From NCBI RefSeq assembly GCF_040834005.1, contig NZ_CP162129.1, forward strand, positions 849,501 through 913,500: 64,000 nt of DNA, in the 5' to 3' direction. Both the position numbers and the translations under genes were made by a program. A model generated the notes under the pieces. That model saw only the letters and a list, made by a program, of their open reading frames with translations. It was not told where the DNA came from and did not search any database. Below, piece after piece: positions 8,244 to 17,462 of this stretch (position 1 is its first letter; every line of letters starts with the position of its first letter). Source of the DNA: Paenibacillus sp. PL2-23 (GTDB lineage Bacteria; Bacillota; Bacilli; Paenibacillales; Paenibacillaceae).

Positions 8244-8272
8244 AAACCCGACCTGATCAGGTCGGGTTTTTT
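8244..8272 (+). terminator. Strong intrinsic terminator
   Basis: Perfect hairpin AAACCCGACCTGATCAGGTC and its complement followed by a T run. It stops transcription after the helicase cassette, before the convergent AraC gene; A and T tracts on both sides let it work in both directions. Confidence 0.85.
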
Positions 8273-8334
8273 CATTTTACTGCAGGGATAATTCATAATC
8301 ACAGCTGCTTGTTAATCATCCAATACCAGTGACC

Positions 8335-9150
8335 TCACCAATCTCGCTTCTGCTTGCGGAATTCGCTGGGGCTCATGTTGAAATGTGCTTTGAATGCTCT
8401 GCAGAAATAGGGGTAGCTCTGGAACCCGGCAGAATGCGCAATGTCCTCCAAATTCAAGTTGCTGTAAAGTATTCGCTCGGAAGCGATCGAGAGTCTGATA
8501 TCGACAGCATATCGTATGGGTGTCTGGCCGAACGTCTCCTTGAACAAGTGGGAGGCGGTCGATACGCTAATGCCATATTTCTGCGCAATGTTCTTAAGCG
8601 ATAAAGGCTCTGTGGCATGCCGTTCGATATATTGCTTGATCTTGTACGGAATATAGCCGCCTCCGGATACAGTTGTGCTTCCTTTTCGCCATTGACGCTC
8701 AATAGTAAGACAGAGCAGCTTCACCAGATAAGCAATCATCTCTGTATGATTCTCGTGCAGGTTTCGCTTCTCATAGATAAGCATTCTCCACAACGAAAGA
8801 AGCTCATCTGTAATCTCGATGGGGATGACAGAAGGAGCTTGAAGACTATTGAACCAGGCGTCAATCCAATCTCCCTCGACGTACATAAAGTAATCTCCGC
8901 TGTCCACGAGCCCCAGCCCGTCATCTGTCATCGTCTCTTCCATAATTAAGCGATAGGAATCGCCTTTTTTCGAGAAAAGTAAATCACCGGGTTGAATAGA
9001 ATATGTTTGGCCGTTTAATATCGCTTGGCATGCTCCCTGAACCTGTAAACGAATCAGCAAACCGGATTGTCTTCGCTCGGTATAAGTATGGAACGGGGTG
9101 GAGTGATAGGCATATCCGGAAGTGAAAATCGTTAAGCCATGGTTGTCCAT
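8335..9150 (-). CDS. AraC-family transcriptional regulator
   Basis: A 271-residue regulator (counted from ATG 9150, which follows AAGGAGTGA at good spacing; an in-frame upstream start at 9213 lacks one). The N-terminal ~130 residues form a cupin-type ligand domain (LIRLQVQGACQAILNG, YSIQPGDLLFSKKGDSY). The C-terminal ~100 residues hold two helix-turn-helix motifs, ending in the AraC signature DIAHSAGFQSYPYFCRAFK. It is divergent from the isomerase/oxidoreductase pair with a 142-bp gap, so it very likely controls them in response to a sugar. The inducer is unknown. Confidence 0.9.
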   Translation of the reverse strand: MDNHGLTIFTSGYAYHSTPFHTYTERRQSGLLIRLQVQGACQAILNGQTYSIQPGDLLFSKKGDSYRLIMEETMTDDGLGLVDSGDYFMYVEGDWIDAWFNSLQAPSVIPIEITDELLSLWRMLIYEKRNLHENHTEMIAYLVKLLCLTIERQWRKGSTTVSGGGYIPYKIKQYIERHATEPLSLKNIAQKYGISVSTASHLFKETFGQTPIRYAVDIRLSIASERILYSNLNLEDIAHSAGFQSYPYFCRAFKAHFNMSPSEFRKQKRDW

Positions 9151-9292
9151 TAAAGTCACTCCTTCCTTGCACTTGCTAATTTCCGCAACTATTATTTTTG
9201 CAAGATAAGTCAATCATAACATGATAGGTTATTCACGCCTATAGTCGTACGATTTATACTGAGCATATTAAAAAAGAAAGGAATGATAGGCC

Positions 9293-10063
9293 ATGACTGC
9301 TAAAGCTGCTGTCCAATTATTTACGCTGAGAGAGGAATGCAGGGCTGATTTCCCTGCAGTCTTGCGGGAAATACATCAAATCGGTTATACCGGTGTGCAA
9401 TTTGCAGGCTACCATGGATATGCTCCAGAGCTGCTGAAGGAGGTCGTAGTGGAATGTGATCTGCAAGTTGCCGGCCTGCACGTCAGCTTGCATGAATTAT
9501 GGGAGGACACTAGCCGACTTGTTAACGAGGCGCGCTTGTTCGGAACAAAGGATTTGATTGTACCCAGCTTGCCGCCAGAGCTGCGGAACGAAGAGGGCTA
9601 CAGAAAAGTCAAGGAACAGTTGAATGCGCTTGCAAAAAGCCTGAAGCAGGATGGAATCCGAATCAGCTATCATAATCATGCATTTGAATTTCAAACGTTA
9701 ATTCATGGACAAGAAGCACTGTCTTATTTGCTGGAACCGTCAAACGACAATGGGATCCTTGCGGAGCTGGATGTCTATTGGCTGCAAAAAGGCGGCTTTC
9801 AGCCGCTGGAATATATGAAGAAGTATGCCGCCAGGATGCCGATCCTTCATTTGAAGGATATGACGGCTGATGAAGAGCAGACGTTCGCGCCTCTAGGAAC
9901 GGGATGTATCGACTTCGAACCCATCATTCGCTGGGGTGAAGCTTCAGGGGTGGAATGGTATGTCGTAGAACAGGATCAATGCCGAACCAGCCCACTGGCA
10001 TGCATTCGTACAAGCTACGCTCATTTGTCAGGACTACTGTTGAAGCTGAGAGGAGAATGCTAA
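9293..10063 (+). CDS. Sugar phosphate isomerase/epimerase (xylose isomerase-like TIM barrel)
   Basis: A 256-residue AP-endonuclease-2/xylose-isomerase-like TIM barrel. Visible metal-ligand and substrate motifs are SYHNHAFEF (~124-132), ELDVYW (~158-163), LHLKDM (~190-195) and VEQDQC near the end. Such enzymes isomerise or epimerise keto-sugars, often cyclitols or dehydrogenated sugars. It abuts the Gfo/Idh oxidoreductase with no gap, which fits an oxidise-then-isomerise route for one carbohydrate. RBS AAAGGAATG precedes ATG 9293. Confidence 0.87.
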   Translation: MTAKAAVQLFTLREECRADFPAVLREIHQIGYTGVQFAGYHGYAPELLKEVVVECDLQVAGLHVSLHELWEDTSRLVNEARLFGTKDLIVPSLPPELRNEEGYRKVKEQLNALAKSLKQDGIRISYHNHAFEFQTLIHGQEALSYLLEPSNDNGILAELDVYWLQKGGFQPLEYMKKYAARMPILHLKDMTADEEQTFAPLGTGCIDFEPIIRWGEASGVEWYVVEQDQCRTSPLACIRTSYAHLSGLLLKLRGEC

Positions 10064-11125
10064 ATGACTTACGGAGTAGCGGCGGTTGGCGTTGGCGGCA
10101 TCTTTAAAGCTGTGCATGAAGGAGCGTGGCAGGAGCATCCCGAGGCTAAGATTACAGCAGTGTGCGATATTAGGGAGGACCGAGCGCGTGAGACGGCGGC
10201 ACGTCTGGGCGTGTCGAGGGTGTATACAGACTATAAGGAAATGCTGCGAGACGGAGATATTGATATTGTAGACATTTGCACACCGAATCTTTATCATTCA
10301 ACGATCGCGATTGAAGCGCTGCAAGCAGGTATTCATGTCTTATGCGAAAAACCCGATGCTGTGAATCCGGAGGAGGCTCGGAGGATGGCAGACGCGGCTT
10401 CAGCCAGCGGCAAACAGCTGATGGTTATACGCAATAATCGTTTTAAGCGGAGCTCTCAATTTTTGAAGAGATATGTGGAAGAGGGACGGATGGGCGAGAT
10501 TTATACGGGGCGCTGCGGCTGGGTGCGACGAAGAGGGATTCCGGGAAAAGGTGGATGGTTCACGACAAAGGAGCTTTCTGGCGGAGGACCGTTAATCGAC
10601 TTAGGTGTCCATTATATTGATCTTGCGATGTGGATCATGGGCAATCCAAAGCCGATTGCTGTCAGCGGCGCCACCTATACGAAGTTCGCAAATGATGAAA
10701 TGAGCGATTCTGTGCATAGCTCCTTTGGTGATAAGCAGGAGAATGGTGTATTCGATGTAGAGGACCTGGCGACTGGCTTTATCCGTTTTGATAATGGAGC
10801 GACACTGCAGATTGAGTTCAGTTGGGCTTCCAACGTAGCTGAGGAAATGCATTTCATCGAACTTCGAGGCACAAAAGCCGGCGCATGTGTAAAGAATGAC
10901 CAGCTATCCATCACTACCGAAATGGCCGGTCAGCTAGTGGATATCAAGCCCGCCGCTCGAAATGCAAACCTAGGGAACCCGCATATGGAAAATATCAAGC
11001 ATTTCGTAGATTGTCTGCAAGGCCGGGCGGAGCCAACAATAAGGCCTGAGCACGGGGTAGATATGATCCAAATATTATCTGCAATCTATGAATCTGCTCG
11101 TACCAACCAGGAGATTCGTTTGTAG
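10064..11125 (+). CDS. Gfo/Idh/MocA-family oxidoreductase
   Basis: A 353-residue NAD(P)-dependent sugar or cyclitol dehydrogenase. The N-terminal Rossmann fold starts AAVGVGGIFKAVHEGAW; the family Lys is in CEKPDAVNPEEA (~97-108). The C-terminal half is the typical open-faced sheet domain (GGGPLIDLGVHYIDLAMWIMG). Its ATG directly follows the stop of the isomerase gene and has GAGAGGAG upstream, so both are one operon under the divergent AraC regulator. The actual substrate is not readable. Confidence 0.9.
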   Translation: MTYGVAAVGVGGIFKAVHEGAWQEHPEAKITAVCDIREDRARETAARLGVSRVYTDYKEMLRDGDIDIVDICTPNLYHSTIAIEALQAGIHVLCEKPDAVNPEEARRMADAASASGKQLMVIRNNRFKRSSQFLKRYVEEGRMGEIYTGRCGWVRRRGIPGKGGWFTTKELSGGGPLIDLGVHYIDLAMWIMGNPKPIAVSGATYTKFANDEMSDSVHSSFGDKQENGVFDVEDLATGFIRFDNGATLQIEFSWASNVAEEMHFIELRGTKAGACVKNDQLSITTEMAGQLVDIKPAARNANLGNPHMENIKHFVDCLQGRAEPTIRPEHGVDMIQILSAIYESARTNQEIRL

Positions 11126-11229
11126 ACGTAGGAATTACTGCAGGCGGATGAGACTTACCGCTCGTTAGTCGTTTCCGAGTTCCAGGAGGTTCGATAATGG
11201 CGGGCTGTGCGGGAAGTAAACTTATCCAT

Positions 11230-11258
11230 TTGTAACTGCCTTCTCGTTGTGTTATGAT
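11230..11258 (+). promoter_or_regulatory. Sigma-A-type promoter of cold-shock gene
   Basis: -35 TTGTAA (11230-11235), 17-base spacer, -10 TATGAT (11253-11258). The start would leave a leader of about 115 bases before the cold-shock gene, a length typical of thermosensing csp leaders. Confidence 0.6.
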
Positions 11259-11379
11259 TAATGAATCGTATATGGGACTTTGAGTCACATATTGGAAAGG
11301 GTTGCGATGCTGCCTTTTTTCGATATGGGGCTTTTTTTCTAGAAGTATATGCTAATAATATCCAATCGGAGGAATTACA

Positions 11380-11580
11380 ATGCAAACAGGAACAGTTAAA
11401 TGGTTTAACGCAGAAAAGGGCTTTGGTTTTATCGAGGTTGAAGGCGGCAACGACGTATTCGTTCACTTCAGCGCTATTACTGGCGAAGGCTTCAAATCGC
11501 TGGACGAAGGCCAACGGGTTGAATTCAACGTGGTTCAAGGTAACCGCGGTCCACAAGCGGAAAACGTTGTAAAGCTATAG
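11380..11580 (+). CDS. CspA-family cold-shock protein
   Basis: A 66-residue single cold-shock domain. RNP1 is KGFGFIEV and RNP2 is VFVHFSAI, both intact. It is a nucleic-acid chaperone that melts RNA secondary structure in the cytoplasm. The start [18 protein letters not shown] is canonical and follows GGAGGAA. It has its own promoter, a long leader and an own terminator, followed by a second cold-inducible-type gene. Confidence 0.97.
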   Translation: MQTGTVKWFNAEKGFGFIEVEGGNDVFVHFSAITGEGFKSLDEGQRVEFNVVQGNRGPQAENVVKL

Positions 11581-11589
11581 TCGTCATTG

Positions 11590-11621
11590 ACCGCTCTTGA
11601 CTTAGGTGAAGAGCGGTTTTC
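11590..11621 (+). terminator. Terminator after cold-shock gene
   Basis: Stem ACCGCTCTT / AAGAGCGGT with T-rich tail, ten bases after the stop codon. Confidence 0.85.
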
Positions 11622-11654
11622 TTATTTGTAAAGGAATAAGGGGAGGTTACGTGT

Positions 11655-11864
11655 GTGTATTATTCTCGGAAGAGACCTTTAGAAGACTTGCCAATGGAAT
11701 TGACTGCGATCTGGTCGTGCACGAATAAAGACTGCAATGGTTGGATGCGCAACGATTATTCATTCGAGGACATTCCGTCTTGCTCACAATGTAAGTCTCC
11801 AATGACAAGCAGCATGAAAGACCTGCCCATTCTTATGGGCAGCAGCAATAAAGGAAAAGCTTGA
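11655..11864 (+). CDS. YdjO-like cold-inducible zinc-ribbon protein
   Basis: A 69-residue protein with two CxxxxC/CxxC-type pairs (WSCTNKDCNGW and PSCSQCKSPM) forming a likely zinc ribbon. Length, the MYYSRKRP start and the cysteine pattern match the YdjO cold-inducible family. It starts at GTG 11655, eight bases after GGGAGG. Its place after a csp gene supports cold induction. The molecular role of this family is unknown to me. Confidence 0.8.
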   Translation: MYYSRKRPLEDLPMELTAIWSCTNKDCNGWMRNDYSFEDIPSCSQCKSPMTSSMKDLPILMGSSNKGKA

Positions 11865-11882
11865 CCAAGATGCTCGTAAGAA

Positions 11883-11926
11883 AAAACCGTCCACGTACTG
11901 TTCACCGTGGACGGTTTTTCTTTTTT
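11883..11926 (+). terminator. Terminator after YdjO-like gene
   Basis: Stem AAACCGTCCACG / CGTGGACGGTTT followed by TTCTTTTTT. Confidence 0.9.
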
Positions 11927-12136
11927 CAAACACGCTTGTGGACTTTTTTGCGCAACGCATGTTTCACGGGCTCCACCTATCATTTTTGCTCATTGAATCA
12001 AAAGTGAACGTCGCAATCAATACCCATGATTTACAGTGAAATCGGTGATGGACTACAATGCAGACAAATCCTTGCCACTGAGCAAACAACGAGATTCGGT
12101 TGAATTGATCCCAACAAGAGCGAGGTGAAAGTGTAA

Positions 12137-12172
12137 TGGTAAGCGCTTTATCTTTACTTGAAAGCGCTTCAA
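12137..12172 (+). promoter_or_regulatory. Two cre-like boxes before the PL11 gene
   Basis: TGGTAAGCGCTTTA (12137-12150) and TGAAAGCGCTTCAA (12159-12172) each resemble the CcpA catabolite-response element TGWAANCGNTNWCA; the second deviates only at the 3' end. They lie ~75-110 bases before the lyase start, so carbon catabolite control of pectin breakdown is likely. A LacI-type local regulator is an alternative. Confidence 0.6.
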
Positions 12173-12245
12173 GCCAGGGGGACTGAAGAAGGAGCATACT
12201 TCGGCAGGGCTGGAAATTTAATGCTTTGTGATGAGGAGTGAAGGG

Positions 12246-15200
12246 ATGAAGAGAAGGCTTAAGAGGTACGTGTCTGTATTGCTCACAGCATCAATGGCAT
12301 TTATGCTTGCTCCCGCGGCAGTCTGGGGGACGGAGGAAGGCGGTGGCGCCACTCCTGTGACGCTGACGCAGGTAGGCGAGGTATTGGATTTCGAGGATGG
12401 CGAGCTGGCCGGGACCGTAACCGGAGCTCCGGCAGTTACTGGCTCTGGCTCTATTACAGTTACGGATTTCGACTCCAATAAGGTGCTTCGGGTGCAGCCT
12501 CCATCGGATACCGATTCCAATACGGCCAAGCAAGCCAGCTACTGGTGGACGCTTCCGCTGGATAGCGGCGAATATGATCTCACGGGGAAGGATCAGGTTG
12601 AAGTAATGTTGGACTGGTGGGTGGACATAACACGCCCAAGTGCCAATTCACTGGATGTTCGGCTGAACAGCGGAGCGGATCAAGTCATAACGCTTCGAAC
12701 GGCTGGAGGCGGCACGAGCACGAACTCACCTGCCACCATCTCTTATTATGCGGGCAATATGGCCGCTAACAACTCACCTGCCTTAGGCGCTTCGACAGTT
12801 GCGCTGACAGGCGTCCCTCGCCTGACCAAGCTGACGGCGACAATTCGGGTCGATTTGCTGGCGCAAGAGGCGATGATCAGCGTGACTGACGGCAATCTGC
12901 TGTCATACACCGCGCCACAGCCTATAGCGATTGGCTCTGACAAGCTGACCAGCATGAGCATTGGCGCGAGCCGCGCCAGCGGTCAGAACTGGGCCAGGTT
13001 CAACGCGGTACAGGACGTGACCTGGGATGAAAGCACCTATGGCATGCGTGTGGATAACATCCTGTTCAAGGCGGCAGCCTCCGGCGGCGTGAAGCCGATT
13101 ATTGGAGCGAATGCCATTACAATAGCTCCAGCCTCCGCGGCTAACCTGGAGTATGGGGAGGGCTCGCTGGAGGACAAGCATTCCGCCACATTCAGCGCGG
13201 TCGTTATGCCTGTCAACGCAGCCGACAGGACGTTCACATGGTCCATCAGCGACTCCAGCATTGCAGCCATTACGGTGAACCCGGATAACACCGTGACAGT
13301 GACCGGCGCAGGCGCAGGCCAGGCTGTTCTTACGGCCGTATCCAATATGAACGCTGCCATTGTTGACAGCGTGCAGATCAACGTTAGTTATGTTCCGCCA
13401 ATTACGGAGCCTGCTCCGGAGTTTACTGCTTTGTTAGAGGACGGGTATACGCAGCGGTTCGGCAGCTCATTCGCCGGCGATGATGCAGCCCCGCTCTGGA
13501 TATTCGCGGGAGGCTCCTATCATTCCTTGGCCAGGGAAGACGCTCCTCGAATCAATCATTACTTCCGATTTGACGCCTCCGGCTCAGGCAATCGCGGCAG
13601 CAAGGGAGATTTGCCGTTTGCGATATCTGGCAGCAAGGTCTATGCTCACTTGGACTGGAAGGTTCCAGCGGTTACAACCGCGCAGAATACGTTCAACCTT
13701 AGCTTCCAGGATGGGGCCAATGTTCTGCTTAGCTTAAGAACGGGCACCTACAACGGTGCAAGGACGATCGGTGCGTTCTCAGGGGCATTGCCGGGTCCGA
13801 CGGGGCCTGACCCCGCTAATTTCTGGAGCAGCAATCGTTATCATGCGTTCACTCATAACGCGGTAAATATATGGTATACGGTGGGCATTGAATTCGATTT
13901 CGATACGATGAACGCTACGGTTTCCCTTGTTCCGAGAGATAATGCCGCAGCGGAGCCTTCGGTGGTGACGGTTCCTTTCGAGGGCAGCCAGCTCAGCTCG
14001 TTCGTCATTACCGGCGAGCGCGCGGGCGGGAATAACATCGGCATCGTAGACAACGGGATAGACAATTTGTATTTTTTCACCAAGCCGCTTTCTTGGAACA
14101 CGATCACAGAGGTGCTGCCGTATGACTTCCTCCCGGAGCGCCCGGCAACAGCTGACAGCAATACCGAGCAGAGCTGGTTCAAGACGGTCTATATCGGGGA
14201 TGTAGCTGACGAGCAGGGGCTCAATCTGCCTGCAACTGTAGATGTCAAGGTGGCTGGCGGAGGTACAGAGTCTGTAGGCGTAACCTGGGAATTAACCGAG
14301 GTCCCATGGTCTACAGAAGCGGAAGAGCTGCTCTATGATCCCAATAAGCAGGGGGTATTCTCCTATGTAGGAACGCTTACGGACGTGCCAGACGTTGCGG
14401 TTAACCGAATGGGCGTCAAGGCGAAGCTGTATATCGAGAATCGTCCGAAAAATAAAGCGACATCCGAGCCGATCTCCATGGAGTGGCTGGACAGGGGAGT
14501 GGTCGCCGTTCCGGAGAATGGCGGTCAAGGCATGCTCGTCACCTGGCGTCTGCTCGCTTCCGAATATAATCAAGGATTAACCTTCCATATCTACCGCAAT
14601 GGCATACGGATAAACCCAGCGCCGGTTGCTTTGCTTCATTATGTAGACGCGGATGGAGAAGCAGGAGATGTCTACAGGGTGGAGACGGTCGGCACCGGCG
14701 CAATGAGTAAGCCTGCTGTGGCATGGGCCCATAATTATATCGATATTCCGCTGCAGAGGCCGGCGGATCGTCCTAACCCTGCGCTTGCTTACGGGGCAGC
14801 CTCCCAAGCAGAGGCTATAACGTACACCGCCAACGACATGTCCGTTGGTGACGTTAACGGGGATGGACAGTATGAGGTGCTGGTGAAGTGGTATCCTTCC
14901 CAAGCGCAGGACCCTGGCCTTGCGAATAGGCATACCGGTGAGACGATATTCGACTTGTATACGCTGGAGGGCAAGCTGCTCTGGCGAATCAATCTGGGGA
15001 TTAATATCGTATCCAGCGCACATCACAGCGCGTTCAACTTCTATGATCTGGATCAGGATGGACGAGCGGAGTTTACAGTGAAGACTGCTGACGGAACAAG
15101 AGGTTATCTGCCGAAGCAGGATGGCACCATTGATGACCTGGCAGACAGTCCGGCATGGGTGCTTGGCAACCCTGATGCCGTATGGGTAGGCGGTCTGCAG

Positions 15201-17168
15201 AATCCGGCCAACGAGAATCAGGTCAACAATACGGCGCTTGGCAGGGTGGCGTCAGGTCCGGAGACGATTACGGTATTTGATGGCGAGACAGGCGAAGCGC
15301 TGGATACGGCGGATTATTTTGCACCGTACAACATTACCCCGAATTGGGGAGACAACAACAACAACCGCAGCGACCGCTTCAACGGAGCGGTAGCCTATAT
15401 GCCGAAGAATGGCGAGTTTGGCGCAGAGCCTTACCCTACGATCGTTGAGGTGCGCGGCCATTATGGTCCGCACTTTGTAGGGGCCTATCAGTTGATTGAC
15501 GGCGAGCTGGTGGAGGTCTGGACGTTCAAGCTGGCGGATTGGAACGCTGGCAGCAATCAAGGCAATCATAATCTGAAGGCAGCGGATGTGGACTTTGACG
15601 GGTATCATGAAATGGTGCTGGGCTCTATCGTGCTGGACCAAGACGGCTCGATCCTGTGGAGCGCGAACGGGACGAGAGGGACCGTCTCCGCGGGCCACGG
15701 CGATGCGCTGCACGTAGGCGCCATGGTTCCAGGCAGCGATGAAATTTATGTGTTCACCCCGCATGAGCACGGTCCTCCGAACAATGTCACCTTGCATCGC
15801 GGATCCACAGGGGAGTCAGTGTGGACCTATGCGGCGAACATCGGTGATGTCGGGCGCGGCGTAGCAGCGAATATTACGCCATTGCCGGGCTTTGAGGTGT
15901 GGGCGATTGAGACGCCTATGTACAACATCATGAGCGGCGAGGTCATTACAACGGAAGTGGGAGGCATTGGCGTTGTGAACAAGGCGCCTGTCAACTTTAC
16001 ACTGTATTGGGACGGAGATTTGTTAAGCGAGTTTTTTGATGGACCCAATAATCTTGCGGTTGACGACCCGCCATCCATTACGAAGTTTCGTTATGACACG
16101 GCCACGGGGCAAAGCGAGCTGGAGACGCTTCAGACGTTAACGGGCACCTATTCCAACAACGGCACCAAAGCCAATCCCAGCCTGATTGCCGATCTGTTCG
16201 GAGACTGGCGAGATGAGATTCTGGTGCGCACGAGCGACAATGCGGCGCTGAGAATCTATACGACTGATATTCCAACGGACTATGTCATCTATACGCTTAT
16301 GCATGATCCACAGTATCGTCTGGCCGCCAACCTGCAGAACTCGATGTATAACCAGCCGGGGCAGCTGAGCTTCTATCTGGGTGAAGACATTCGCGATGAA
16401 GTCCTAAGTATGGAGCTTCCGGTGCCGAACATCTATTATACGGTAGATATATCTACACCGCCTCCGGTGTATCCGATTATTCCTGGTACACCGAAGGATG
16501 AGGGGACGGAGACCGGCGGCGAGGAGCCGACGCCAACTCCGGAGAAGCCGGCATTGAACAGCGCCATCGTGAATGCGAAGCAGCTCAAGGAGAAGCTGCA
16601 GGAGGCGCTGCAAGGTAATGCTCCCGTCGCATTCTCCGATGTGCCACAGCAGCATTGGGCGGCCAAGGCTGTCGGATACGCTTCGCAGCTTGGCTTTGTA
16701 GAAGGCAAGCCTGGTGGTGAGTTTCAAGGCGCGAAGGCGGTAACGAGAGCGGAATTCGCAACGATGATGGTGCGCGCGTTAGGGATAGACAAGACTGGGG
16801 AATCCGACGCGTTCTCCGATACGGCAGGACACTGGGCGGATGCTTATATTCGAGCCCTGCGGCGCGCAGGTGTTGTGAACGGTAAAGGCGATGGCGCATT
16901 CCAGCCTGATCAAGAGATTACTCGCGCAGAGATGGCGACGATTCTGGCTCGTGTATTAAGCATGAGCGCGGTTGAAGGTACAGCGAGCTTCTCTGATGTA
17001 GGCGGCCATTGGGCTGCGGGCCATATCAAGCAGCTTAGCCAGGCAGGCATCGTGAATGGTCATGGGGACGGAACGTTTGCGCCGGATGCTCATGCGAACC
17101 GCGATCAATCTGTGACGATTATTATGCGAATGCTGAACAAGGTGCTTGATCTCGGTCTAGAATGGTAA
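12246..17168 (+). CDS. Secreted PL11 rhamnogalacturonan lyase with SLH anchor domains
   Basis: A 1640-residue exported enzyme. Start: ATG 12246, eight bases after GAGGAG, giving MKRRLKRYVSVLLTASMAF, a signal peptide cut after about residue 30. Residues ~35-280 and ~390-620 form two similar beta-rich (CBM-like) regions, ~285-385 a bacterial Ig-like (BIG2) domain, ~728-1391 the PL11 beta-propeller (DLDQDGRAEFTVKTADGTRG, DVDFDGYHEMVLG, GHGDALHVG, TPHEHGPP), with many Ca-binding DxDxDG loops. Three SLH repeats fill ~1455-1640 (FSDVPQQHW, FSDTAGHW, FSDVGGHW), tethering it to secondary cell-wall polymers. It cleaves the rhamnogalacturonan I backbone by beta-elimination. It works with the PL1 lyase next door. 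Confidence 0.9.
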   Translation: MKRRLKRYVSVLLTASMAFMLAPAAVWGTEEGGGATPVTLTQVGEVLDFEDGELAGTVTGAPAVTGSGSITVTDFDSNKVLRVQPPSDTDSNTAKQASYWWTLPLDSGEYDLTGKDQVEVMLDWWVDITRPSANSLDVRLNSGADQVITLRTAGGGTSTNSPATISYYAGNMAANNSPALGASTVALTGVPRLTKLTATIRVDLLAQEAMISVTDGNLLSYTAPQPIAIGSDKLTSMSIGASRASGQNWARFNAVQDVTWDESTYGMRVDNILFKAAASGGVKPIIGANAITIAPASAANLEYGEGSLEDKHSATFSAVVMPVNAADRTFTWSISDSSIAAITVNPDNTVTVTGAGAGQAVLTAVSNMNAAIVDSVQINVSYVPPITEPAPEFTALLEDGYTQRFGSSFAGDDAAPLWIFAGGSYHSLAREDAPRINHYFRFDASGSGNRGSKGDLPFAISGSKVYAHLDWKVPAVTTAQNTFNLSFQDGANVLLSLRTGTYNGARTIGAFSGALPGPTGPDPANFWSSNRYHAFTHNAVNIWYTVGIEFDFDTMNATVSLVPRDNAAAEPSVVTVPFEGSQLSSFVITGERAGGNNIGIVDNGIDNLYFFTKPLSWNTITEVLPYDFLPERPATADSNTEQSWFKTVYIGDVADEQGLNLPATVDVKVAGGGTESVGVTWELTEVPWSTEAEELLYDPNKQGVFSYVGTLTDVPDVAVNRMGVKAKLYIENRPKNKATSEPISMEWLDRGVVAVPENGGQGMLVTWRLLASEYNQGLTFHIYRNGIRINPAPVALLHYVDADGEAGDVYRVETVGTGAMSKPAVAWAHNYIDIPLQRPADRPNPALAYGAASQAEAITYTANDMSVGDVNGDGQYEVLVKWYPSQAQDPGLANRHTGETIFDLYTLEGKLLWRINLGINIVSSAHHSAFNFYDLDQDGRAEFTVKTADGTRGYLPKQDGTIDDLADSPAWVLGNPDAVWVGGLQNPANENQVNNTALGRVASGPETITVFDGETGEALDTADYFAPYNITPNWGDNNNNRSDRFNGAVAYMPKNGEFGAEPYPTIVEVRGHYGPHFVGAYQLIDGELVEVWTFKLADWNAGSNQGNHNLKAADVDFDGYHEMVLGSIVLDQDGSILWSANGTRGTVSAGHGDALHVGAMVPGSDEIYVFTPHEHGPPNNVTLHRGSTGESVWTYAANIGDVGRGVAANITPLPGFEVWAIETPMYNIMSGEVITTEVGGIGVVNKAPVNFTLYWDGDLLSEFFDGPNNLAVDDPPSITKFRYDTATGQSELETLQTLTGTYSNNGTKANPSLIADLFGDWRDEILVRTSDNAALRIYTTDIPTDYVIYTLMHDPQYRLAANLQNSMYNQPGQLSFYLGEDIRDEVLSMELPVPNIYYTVDISTPPPVYPIIPGTPKDEGTETGGEEPTPTPEKPALNSAIVNAKQLKEKLQEALQGNAPVAFSDVPQQHWAAKAVGYASQLGFVEGKPGGEFQGAKAVTRAEFATMMVRALGIDKTGESDAFSDTAGHWADAYIRALRRAGVVNGKGDGAFQPDQEITRAEMATILARVLSMSAVEGTASFSDVGGHWAAGHIKQLSQAGIVNGHGDGTFAPDAHANRDQSVTIIMRMLNKVLDLGLEW

Positions 17169-17186
17169 GCCAAGTATAAGGTGAAT

Positions 17187-17222
17187 CAACAGCCTCCCGG
17201 GCGTCTGCTGGGAGGCTGTTGC
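17187..17222 (+). terminator. Hairpin after PL11 gene
   Basis: Stem AACAGCCTCCC / GGGAGGCTGTT; only a weak T tract follows, so termination may be partial. Confidence 0.6.
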
Positions 17223-17408
17223 TCGTATCATCCTATTTGTCCGATAATCATTAGCTCAGAATCGCTTATGGAAGCGGGCATCCCATAGCCTCTTATCAAA
17301 TGATTGTTTCGGAACCGCTTACATAGCTGGTATTATCATGCTGCAGAAGCAGCCTCGACAGCATGAGCACGATGATGAAAAGTGGAGGTGATGATGAAAG
17401 CAACGTAT

Positions 17409-17422
17409 TGCAAGCGGTTTCA
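17409..17422 (+). promoter_or_regulatory. cre box before pectate lyase
   Basis: TGCAAGCGGTTTCA matches the CcpA cre consensus TGWAANCGNTNWCA with one mismatch. A weaker one, CGGAACCGCTTACA, is at 17310-17323. Both lie within 160 bases of the lyase start. Confidence 0.55.
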
Positions 17423-17462
17423 AAAATAAAGCGGGGACCATCCTATTGAGGGAGGAATTTAT

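Noticed and set aside
15252-15797. Long antisense frames inside the lyase, jetC and permease genes
   Set aside because: These are shadows caused by high GC at third positions of the real genes, without start signals or family motifs.
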